Positions 5,397 through 11,795 of a DNA stretch of 14,781 nt are shown here, piece after piece (positions within the stretch are counted from its first letter, which is position 1; each line of letters opens with the position of its first letter). Below the pieces are notes generated by a model, which did not search any database, had not been told where the DNA came from, and saw only the letters and a program-made list of their open reading frames with translations. Made by a program: the position numbers and the translations under genes. This stretch comes from Bog-756 sp037141235. Its GTDB lineage: Bacteria > Actinomycetota > Acidimicrobiia > Acidimicrobiales > RAAP-2. The stretch covers positions 1 through 14,781 of the forward strand of contig JBAXCY010000056.1 of the NCBI GenBank assembly GCA_037141235.1, in the 5' to 3' direction.

Positions 5397-7201
5397 CCGT
5401 GGCCCTTCCCGCACCGAATTCCGAGGACTCGGCGGCACCGCCCATCTCCCGCCTGCGGGCACAGGTCGGGCAGATCGAGGACGAGGTAGTGCGCGGCGCC
5501 ATTGCCATGATCGACCGGTCTCCTCTGGTGGCCACCATCGAGCAGTGGCGGGACGAAGCGCGTCGGGGCCCGGGCGGGCGCCCGGAGACCTTCCCGATGC
5601 GGGCGCTGATGGTGGCGATGGTGTTGTGCCCGTCGACCGACCACCCGGTGCTGGCCACCGCCATGACCGACGTGCTGTTCAGGCGTATCTCACCCACCAT
5701 GCGCCACGAGTTGGGCGTGCCGAAGCCGCCGGGGCGCCTCGACTCCCGGGCGCAGCTCGCCGCCTATCGCACCGTCCGGACCCGGCTCCACGGGTTGTTC
5801 GACCTGATGGACCCCTCGTCCACCCCGAAGAACCGCCGGCTCGACCCCGACACCTACATCGCACGACTGGAGGAGCGTCGGGCCGCTCACACCGACGAGG
5901 AGTGGGAAGAGCGGGCCCGGCGGCTCGAGTGGTTCATCAACCAGATCGTCGAGATGAGCGTCCGGGCACTGCCCCGGGACGTCCGTCGGCAGTGGCAGGG
6001 GAACTCGGCGGTGGACGCCACGGTGGTCCCCACCTTCGCCCGGCCCGACCGTCGCCATCGGCGCAAGCGCAAGGGCGAGGCCCCGACGGTGGTCACCCAC
6101 TCGGCCGACCCCGACGCCGACTGGTATATCCGGAACCCGACTGAGGGCAAGCCGGACGGTGAGGCCGACAGGGCCTACTGGGGCTACGAGGCCTCCCTGG
6201 TGGTGAGCGGCAGCGACGACCCGAGCAAGCCCCAACCCTTCCCGAGTCTCGTGCTCGGCATGGCCACCCTGCACAAGCCCGGCCGCCAGCCCGGCCGCCA
6301 GGCAGTCCGTGCCTTGGCCAACATCCGCGAACGTGGCCACCCGGCCCGCCTCCTTGCCGGCGACCGGGCCTACTCCAGCGCCAAGCCCGAGGACTTCCAG
6401 CTCCCCGCCCGGGCCCTCGGCTATCAGCCGGTGTTCGACTACAAGGTCGATCAGCTCGGCATCCAGGGCAGCTACGCCGGCATGCTGCAGATCGAGGGCG
6501 CCTGGTACTGCCCGGCCATCCCGAAGGTGCTGATCGAGGCCACCATCGACTTGCGCAACGGCACCATCGACGACGCCACCTACAGAGCTCGGCTGGAGGA
6601 GCGGTGGAAGTTCCTGGTGCTGCCCAAGGCCGGACCGGACGCCGAGGGTCATGTTCGGCTCCGGTGCCCGGCGTCCAACCCGGCACCGGTGGCCCGATGC
6701 GACCTGAAGCCGGCCTCGGTCGGGCCGAAGACGCAGGGCCGAGTGCGGATCCCGGTGACCGCGGCCGTCACGTCCCATCCGCCCACCATCTGCTCCCAGC
6801 AGAGCGTGACCGTGCCGCCCGAGGCGGGGGCCAAGCTCGCCCAGCCCCTCCTCTACGGGAGTGAGGAGTGGCGGGCTGCCTATGCCACCCTGCGCAGCAC
6901 CAACGAGGGCATGAACGGCTTTCTCAAGGATGGCGCCCGGGAGGCGCTGGGCGATCCCCAGCGACGGAGGATCCGCGGTGTGGCCGCTCAGAGCGTCTTC
7001 GTGGCGCTGCTCCTGTGTGCCGCCAACCTCCGCAAGATCGAAAGCTTCCTGGCCCAAAGGGCAGCCGAGGCCGCCGGCACGGCTCGACGCCGACCTCGCC
7101 GGCGCCGGACCCGGGCCCTCGACGAGTGGTTCCCGGAGGTTCCGCCGCTGGTGTCATCGGCCAGTGGGAGCTCCGATCCGGACCCGCCCACCGCGGCCTG
7201 A
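5393..7201 (+). CDS. DDE transposase, IS1182/IS4-like, translationally coupled to the recombinase-like gene
   Basis: This is a 602-aa transposase. The catalytic triad can be placed as D208 in NSAVDATVVP, D324 in LLAGDRAYSS and E505 in LRSTNEGMNGFLKDG, the pattern of RNase H-fold DDE_Tnp_1-type enzymes with a long insert between the second Asp and the Glu. The N-terminal part (about 18-140) has GGRPETFPMRALMVAMVL, which resembles the N-terminal domain of IS1182/IS5-like transposases. C374, C426, C437 and C467 lie in the insert and might bind zinc. A very basic stretch (565-574) lies near the C-terminus. The frame is open from 5081, but GTG 5393 overlaps the preceding stop (GTGA) and is the natural coupled start. 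The gene looks intact. The exact IS family is uncertain, and I found no terminal inverted repeats. Confidence 0.85.
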   Translation: MTVALPAPNSEDSAAPPISRLRAQVGQIEDEVVRGAIAMIDRSPLVATIEQWRDEARRGPGGRPETFPMRALMVAMVLCPSTDHPVLATAMTDVLFRRISPTMRHELGVPKPPGRLDSRAQLAAYRTVRTRLHGLFDLMDPSSTPKNRRLDPDTYIARLEERRAAHTDEEWEERARRLEWFINQIVEMSVRALPRDVRRQWQGNSAVDATVVPTFARPDRRHRRKRKGEAPTVVTHSADPDADWYIRNPTEGKPDGEADRAYWGYEASLVVSGSDDPSKPQPFPSLVLGMATLHKPGRQPGRQAVRALANIRERGHPARLLAGDRAYSSAKPEDFQLPARALGYQPVFDYKVDQLGIQGSYAGMLQIEGAWYCPAIPKVLIEATIDLRNGTIDDATYRARLEERWKFLVLPKAGPDAEGHVRLRCPASNPAPVARCDLKPASVGPKTQGRVRIPVTAAVTSHPPTICSQQSVTVPPEAGAKLAQPLLYGSEEWRAAYATLRSTNEGMNGFLKDGAREALGDPQRRRIRGVAAQSVFVALLLCAANLRKIESFLAQRAAEAAGTARRRPRRRRTRALDEWFPEVPPLVSSASGSSDPDPPTAA

Positions 7202-7351
7202 GAGAGGCGATCGCACCACCGCAAGCATGACCTGGGTGACATAGACGCGCCCGATAGATGGTCACTTCGGACAAGGTGCTCTTGCCGGTCCCAGAAACTC
7301 GGGGCCGGGAGCCGGTGTAGATGCCCACGAACCCCAGCTGGGCAGGCAAAG

Positions 7352-7363
7352 GCGTCCGGACGC
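7352..7363. repeat. 12-bp perfect palindrome between the transposase and tRNA-Leu
   Basis: GCGTCCGGACGC reads the same on both strands. It lies 58 bp beyond the 3' end of tRNA-Leu on that strand and 150 bp after the transposase stop. It could be an operator-like site. It has no loop and no T run, so it is a poor terminator. The surrounding 7202-7420 shows no gene I can support. Confidence 0.4.
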
Positions 7364-7420
7364 ATCCTGTAGAGGGAGTTCTGTCGACGTGACCTGCCCT
7401 GATATGTCGATACCCCACAG

Positions 7421-7504
<84 letters not shown>

Positions 7505-7666
7505 GAGCGACCAGTAGAGGCTACCCGAACTTCTTGACACGCGAATCCAGGAATGAACACCACCGCCGGAAGCGCCAGCCGCCCCCGACGGCCCTGGCTG
7601 GCTTCCGATTGCCCCCTCAAGCACTCAGCAACTCCCATGGCAAACGCTCCCGCAGAAATTCTCCGT

Positions 7667-7704
7667 TGATGTACCCCCTACCAGGGGGTAGACACCGGTA
7701 GGCT
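7667..7704 (+). promoter_or_regulatory. Probable fhaA operon promoter with a CsoR-operator-like palindrome
   Basis: TACCCCCT (7672-7679) and AGGGGGTA (7683-7690) form a perfect 8-bp inverted repeat around ACC. TTGATG (7667-7672) and TAGACA (7689-7694) flank it with a 16-base spacer, and a second -10-like TAGGCT lies at 7699-7704. The palindrome would therefore sit in the promoter spacer, the place of many operators. The TACCCC...GGGGTA form resembles operators of the CsoR/RcnR metal-sensor family. The rest of 7505-7666 shows nothing I can support. Confidence 0.45.
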
Positions 7705-7713
7705 GGCGCCGTC

Positions 7714-8370
7714 ATGGTACTTCAGAAGTTCGAAAAGCGCCTCGAGCGCTTGGTCGACGGCACCCTCTCCAAGGCCTTCCGGGGCGAACTGCACCCTGTG
7801 GAGATCGGGCGCCGCGTAACCAGAGAGATGGACCTCAATCGCCGACTCGGCGTCAACGGCCTCATCGCCCCCAACTCCTTCATAGTCCACCTGTCTGCCT
7901 CCGACTTCGACCGCTTCGAGCGCTTCCTCGACGCCTTGGTGCGCGAACTCGAAGAGGCAGCTCGCGAGCACGCCCGCACCGAGGAGTACGCCTTTGCCGG
8001 GCCCGTCACCGTCTCCGTCGTCGAGGATCCCCGACAGCGCCGTGGGCACTTCGCCGTTGTCTCGGACGTTCGTGATGGCCCCGCCGGCCTATCGGCCGCC
8101 TCCATCGTGCTCGCCGACGGCTCTCGGGTGGTCCTCGGACCCGAGCCCATCACCATCGGCCGCCTGCCCGAAAGCACCGTCGTACTCCACGATTCCAACA
8201 CCAGCCGGCGCCACGCCGAGATCCGTCGCAATGGCAAAGACGTCGTAGTCGTCGACCTCGGCTCCACCAACGGCACCCGTGTCAACGGAGCCACCATCCG
8301 CGAGCGGATCTTGAACGACGGCGACCAGGTCGTCGTCGGCACCACCGTGCTCCGCTTCGAGACCTCGTGA
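7714..8370 (+). CDS. fhaA: FhaA-type protein: DUF3662 domain plus C-terminal FHA domain
   Basis: This is a 218-aa cytosolic protein. Residues 1-115 match the FhaA N-terminal domain (DUF3662): VLQKFEKRLERLVDGTLSKA, LHPVEIGRRVTREMD and APNSFIVHLS. Residues about 130-218 form an FHA domain with the phosphothreonine-binding residues in place: G149-R150 (TIGR), S164 with R165/R166 and H167 (TSRRHAEI), and GSTNGT (183-188). In Mycobacterium FhaA binds phosphorylated MviN and links PknB signalling to peptidoglycan precursor export. That partner is established knowledge, not visible here. The protein is much shorter than mycobacterial FhaA (over 500 aa) because the long linker between the domains is missing. 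It is first in the operon with fhaB, pstP, pbpA and pknB. ATG 7714 fits both the promoter and the family start. Confidence 0.94.
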   Translation: MVLQKFEKRLERLVDGTLSKAFRGELHPVEIGRRVTREMDLNRRLGVNGLIAPNSFIVHLSASDFDRFERFLDALVRELEEAAREHARTEEYAFAGPVTVSVVEDPRQRRGHFAVVSDVRDGPAGLSAASIVLADGSRVVLGPEPITIGRLPESTVVLHDSNTSRRHAEIRRNGKDVVVVDLGSTNGTRVNGATIRERILNDGDQVVVGTTVLRFETS

Positions 8371-8386
8371 GCTCCGGCATCCGACC

Positions 8387-8881
8387 TTGATCCATCTCTA
8401 CGCGGCCACAGCACCGATACCGATCGACAACACCCCGCTGCTACGGGTGCTCGGATTCGGCATCATCCTCTTGGTCTGGCTCTTCTTCATGTGGGTCGTC
8501 CGCGCCGTATGGGTAGAGGTCCGCCCGCTCAAGCGCAAGCGTCGCCGAGGCAAGGACATCGACCCAGTAGTCGACGGTAAGCGCCGGCGCTCGATGCGCC
8601 TCCACGTCATCCGACCCGAGGACCAGTCCGGACGCATCTATGACGTCGGTGACGAAGTCACGGTGGGCCGAGCCCCAGGCTGTGGCGTACCTATCGACTA
8701 CGACACCTTCGCCTCGAGCCTGCACGCCCGCCTGTTCCGACTCGATGGCGATCTATGGGTGGAGGATCTGGGATCCACCAACGGCACTTGGGTGAACACC
8801 GTCCGGATCGAAGAACGGACCAAGCTCGAAAAAGGAGACCTCCTGCAGGTCGGGGGCTCCGTGTTCGAGGTCGGGCGCTGA
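8387..8881 (+). CDS. fhaB: FhaB-type membrane-anchored FHA domain protein
   Basis: This is a 164-aa protein with one N-terminal transmembrane helix (about 19-41, VLGFGIILLVWLFFMWVVRA), then a strongly basic stretch (48-56, 65-69) on the cytosolic side. A C-terminal FHA domain spans about 71-164: G94-R95, SSLHARL (110-116) and GSTNGTWVN (129-137) supply the phosphothreonine pocket. FhaB (FipA) of mycobacteria recruits divisome proteins such as FtsZ and FtsQ through phosphothreonine recognition; I assume a similar role. It starts at TTG 8387, 16 bp after fhaA, because a later in-frame start would remove part of the membrane helix; no strong ribosome binding site is seen. The stop lies one base before the pstP start, so the two are tightly linked. 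Confidence 0.92.
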   Translation: MIHLYAATAPIPIDNTPLLRVLGFGIILLVWLFFMWVVRAVWVEVRPLKRKRRRGKDIDPVVDGKRRRSMRLHVIRPEDQSGRIYDVGDEVTVGRAPGCGVPIDYDTFASSLHARLFRLDGDLWVEDLGSTNGTWVNTVRIEERTKLEKGDLLQVGGSVFEVGR

Positions 8882-8882
8882 C

Positions 8883-10208
8883 ATGACCCTCCTCCGCTCG
8901 GGCTCGGCCACCGACACCGGACTGGTCCGCTCGGTCAACCAGGACCTGGCCATCGAAACCGGCACCCTCTTCGCCGTCGCCGATGGCATGGGTGGCCATG
9001 CCGGAGGCGAAGTCGCCGCCCGCCTGGCCGTGGACACCCTCACGATTGCCTTCGGAGCCAAGCCCACCGGAGCTGGCCTGTCCGAGGCCGTGTCCGAGGC
9101 CAACACCGTGGTCTACGAGCACAGCATCGACAACGCTGACCTGCGGGGCATGGGCACCACCATGACGGCGGCCGCCTTGGTCGAAGAGAGCGGCCGCGAC
9201 GTCATCGCCCTGGTGAATGTGGGCGACTCACGGTCCTACCGGTACCACGAGGGCGAACTCACCCAGATCACCGTCGACCACAGCCTGGCCGAGGAGATGG
9301 CCCGCAACGGTGAGATCACCGAGTCCGAAGCCGCCGTCCACCCCCACCGCCACATCTTGACCCGAGCGCTCGGGGTAGCCGACGAGGTCAATGTCGACCT
9401 GTGGAAGATCCGGCCGACACGGGGCGACCGGTTCCTGCTGTGCAGTGACGGCCTCACCAACGAACTCGACGACACGCAGATCGCCGAAGTCCTGGCCACG
9501 GTTCCTGACCCCCAATCTGCCGCCGACCTGCTGGTCCGGGCGGCACGGACCCACGGTGGAAGCGACAACATCACCGTCGTCGTTATCGACGTCGTGCTCG
9601 GCGAGGACGACGAAGAGGATGTGCCGGCCGTGGCCGCCGTGGCCGCCGACTTCCAATCCGCGGCGACAATGCCCCCGGGCACCTCGCGCTCAGATCTGGA
9701 CGAATCAGTCGAGGTGCTCGCTGGGCCCGAGCCGCTGAAGCCCAAGTGGCGCGACCGCTACCGGGCCAGACGTAAGGCACGCCGGGCCGCTAGGGGACGG
9801 CGGCTCATCACCGTCCGCACGCTGTTGTTCCTGGTGATCCTCGGTGCCATCGCCTTCGGGGCCTTCTATGCGGTGCGCTGGTACGACACCAACGCCTACT
9901 ACGTGCAGGCTGCCAACAACGAGCTGATCATTTACCACGGACGGGTCAGTGGCGGCGTGCTCTACAAGCCCATCGAGGTCCAGAGAACCGGGATCACCAC
10001 CGCTGACGTACCTCCCTACACCGTCCCCCAGCTGGTGGCCGGCGTGCAGGAAGACTCGCTGAAAGCTGCGCAGACCTACGTCTATGGACTGGTGGCGGCC
10101 CAGCATCAGAGCGTCTGTGCTCAGACCCCGGGTGCGGTCGGGTGCCCATCGACCACCACGACCCTGCCCGGTTCGGTAGCGGTCACGACGACCACCAAGG
10201 TCGGCTGA
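8883..10208 (+). CDS. pstP: PP2C-type Ser/Thr protein phosphatase, membrane-bound (PstP)
   Basis: This is a 441-aa PPM/PP2C phosphatase. The catalytic domain (about 1-240) has all signature motifs: SVNQD (D21), VADGMGGHAGGE (D34), MGTTMTAA, NVGDSRSYR (D115), HILTRALG, LLCSDGLTNEL (D189) and GGSDNITVVVI (D228). These Asp residues hold the Mn/Mg ions. A linker with acidic and Arg-rich parts (240-307) leads to one membrane helix (about 310-332) and an extracellular segment of about 110 residues. That segment ends in two Thr runs (STTTTLPG and TTTTKV). PstP dephosphorylates PknB and its substrates, opposing the kinase encoded downstream. ATG 8883 follows the fhaB stop by one base, and the stop overlaps the pbpA start (ATGA). 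The family call is secure. Confidence 0.96.
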   Translation: MTLLRSGSATDTGLVRSVNQDLAIETGTLFAVADGMGGHAGGEVAARLAVDTLTIAFGAKPTGAGLSEAVSEANTVVYEHSIDNADLRGMGTTMTAAALVEESGRDVIALVNVGDSRSYRYHEGELTQITVDHSLAEEMARNGEITESEAAVHPHRHILTRALGVADEVNVDLWKIRPTRGDRFLLCSDGLTNELDDTQIAEVLATVPDPQSAADLLVRAARTHGGSDNITVVVIDVVLGEDDEEDVPAVAAVAADFQSAATMPPGTSRSDLDESVEVLAGPEPLKPKWRDRYRARRKARRAARGRRLITVRTLLFLVILGAIAFGAFYAVRWYDTNAYYVQAANNELIIYHGRVSGGVLYKPIEVQRTGITTADVPPYTVPQLVAGVQEDSLKAAQTYVYGLVAAQHQSVCAQTPGAVGCPSTTTTLPGSVAVTTTTKVG

Positions 10209-11707
10209 TGGAGCGCAGAATCGGTCGCCTCGGGATCTTCCTCCTGCTCTGTTTTGTCGCGTTGTTCGTGCAGCTCAACAACATCCAGGTGGTGAAGGCA
10301 CCCAGTCTGACCACGGCGAAACAGAACCCCAAGGTCATCGCCGTGTCCCGGGTCCAGCCCCGGGGGGACATCTTGTCGGCCGATGGCGTCGTGCTGGCCA
10401 GTTCGATTCCGTCGACCGGGTACTACAAGTACCAGCGTGTCTACAACCCGTACACCGCCGTCCTCTATGCGCAGATCGTCGGCTACGACTCGCTGATCTA
10501 CGGCAAGACCGGCATCGAGGCGGAGTACGACAACTACCTGCAGTCGCACACTCGCCCAGTCACCTCGCTCCGCGATCTACTCGTCAACCGAACGAGTACC
10601 GGAAACGTCTCCTTGACGATCTCCACCACCCTGCAGACCCAGACAGCCGCGGCTATGGACGCGGTCGGCACCAAGGGCAGCGCCCCCCAGTCCGGGGCCG
10701 TGGTCGTCAACATCAAGACGGGCGCGATCATGGCCATGTACGGCAACCCGACGTACGATCCGAATCCGTTGGCATCGCCGGACACAGCGGTAGAAAAGGC
10801 CGCATGGACCGCACTGAAGCCGAGCAGTGGGCAGAGCCCGCTGGTGTCGCGTACGTTCCAGTACGGCTTCCTCCCCGGCTCCACGTTCAAGACAGTCACC
10901 TCGGCCGCCGTCTACGACCGTCAGCCCGCCCTGGCCAAACTGAGTATTCCGGCCGCAGGCTGCATTCCGCTTCCACAGTCGGACAAGCCGCTGTGCAACT
11001 ACGGCCGCAACGGACCCAACGGACCCGAGGTGTGCGGTGGTGTGCTCGCCGTCACCCTTCCGCAATCGTGCGACACCGCCTTTGGCACCTTAGGGATGGA
11101 CCTCGGGGGGGCGGCCCTGACGGCCGAGGCCCAGGCCTTCGGGTTCAACCAGCACATTCCGATCGACCTTCCCGGGTCCAACCCGTCGAGCTTTCCGTCC
11201 GGTCCTGCCTTCGACAAGAACAAGCCGGCTCAGGCCTATTCGTCATTTGGCCAGCAGGACGTCGTGGCCACCGCACTGCAGATGGCCTTGGTGGCAGCCG
11301 GCATCGCCAACCGCGGCGTCATCATGACGCCTCACGTGATGCACTCCATCTACGACTCGTCGGGCACGCTGCTCACCACCTACCAGCCCCACCCGTGGTT
11401 GACAGCGACCAGCCCGCTGACAGCGGCGGCGGTCACCTCCCTCATGAAGGCCGTCGTCACCAACGGAACCGCCACCGGGGTGGGCTTTCCGGCGGAGTGG
11501 AACGTGGCTGCCAAGACCGGTACCGCCGAGACAGGCCCGAACGCCACTCTCACCAACGACTGGATGATCGCCTTCGCTCCGGCCAACAATCCCAAGGTTG
11601 CCATAGCAGTGGTGGTGCCGAACCAGCCGGGCAGCAGCACCGGTGCCGACATCTCGGGACCACCGACGAAGACCATCCTGGGGCATGCATTGGCGGTCAC
11701 GCCGTGA
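10208..11707 (+). CDS. pbpA: Class B penicillin-binding protein PbpA (transpeptidase)
   Basis: This is a 499-aa class B PBP that cross-links peptidoglycan outside the membrane. An N-terminal signal-anchor helix (about 7-25, LGIFLLLCFVALFVQL) is followed by a short PBP dimer-type domain (PRGDILSADG at 51-60) and the transpeptidase domain (about 160-495). The SxxK box is S225-T-F-K228 in LPGSTFK, with S225 the acyl-enzyme nucleophile, and the KTG box is K436-T-G438 in AAKTGTAE. At the second box, where SxN is usual, the sequence is S287-C-D289. Cys 252, 263, 276 and 288 may form disulfides. The start is ATG 10208, overlapping the pstP stop. In most actinobacteria an ftsW/rodA gene comes between pstP and pbpA; here there is no room for one. 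The family call is secure. Confidence 0.95.
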   Translation: MERRIGRLGIFLLLCFVALFVQLNNIQVVKAPSLTTAKQNPKVIAVSRVQPRGDILSADGVVLASSIPSTGYYKYQRVYNPYTAVLYAQIVGYDSLIYGKTGIEAEYDNYLQSHTRPVTSLRDLLVNRTSTGNVSLTISTTLQTQTAAAMDAVGTKGSAPQSGAVVVNIKTGAIMAMYGNPTYDPNPLASPDTAVEKAAWTALKPSSGQSPLVSRTFQYGFLPGSTFKTVTSAAVYDRQPALAKLSIPAAGCIPLPQSDKPLCNYGRNGPNGPEVCGGVLAVTLPQSCDTAFGTLGMDLGGAALTAEAQAFGFNQHIPIDLPGSNPSSFPSGPAFDKNKPAQAYSSFGQQDVVATALQMALVAAGIANRGVIMTPHVMHSIYDSSGTLLTTYQPHPWLTATSPLTAAAVTSLMKAVVTNGTATGVGFPAEWNVAAKTGTAETGPNATLTNDWMIAFAPANNPKVAIAVVVPNQPGSSTGADISGPPTKTILGHALAVTP

Positions 11708-11795
11708 ATCAATCGACAGCCAAGGCCAGCAGAACTGAAGCACCAGCAGTGAGTACACCGGAACCGAGCGATAGCAGGCATAGTCTTTGACCCAC

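Larger units (their letters stand above)
4289..7201 (+). mobile_element. Two-gene transposable unit (recombinase-like ORF plus DDE transposase)
   Basis: The hairpin/RBS, the recombinase-like gene and the DDE transposase gene share one strand and are coupled by a 4-bp overlap, so they behave as one unit. The outer ends are not defined. I looked at 3922-4320 against 7202-7420 for matching inverted ends and saw only short chance matches, so the interval given covers the coding part only. The AlpA-like gene, the symmetric promoter and the tRNA-like fragment to the left may belong to the same element or to an older one into which this unit jumped. Confidence 0.5.

Noticed and set aside
5690..7057. 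455-codon minus-strand open frame under the transposase
   Set aside because: It is a high-GC shadow of a well-supported gene; the composition is Gly/Arg/Val-rich and no domain is recognisable.
4200..7260. Terminal inverted repeats of the transposable unit
   Set aside because: Comparing the flanks gave only short matches such as CCCAGG, no better than chance.
6924..7418. Minus-strand open frame with a Walker A-like GTGKST
   Set aside because: Most of it mirrors the transposase gene. The motif falls in the intergenic part with no ATPase context, and no Walker B follows.
10804..11790. 328-codon plus-strand frame overlapping pbpA
   Set aside because: It is Arg/Gly/His-rich out-of-frame sequence; the pbpA frame carries all the catalytic motifs.
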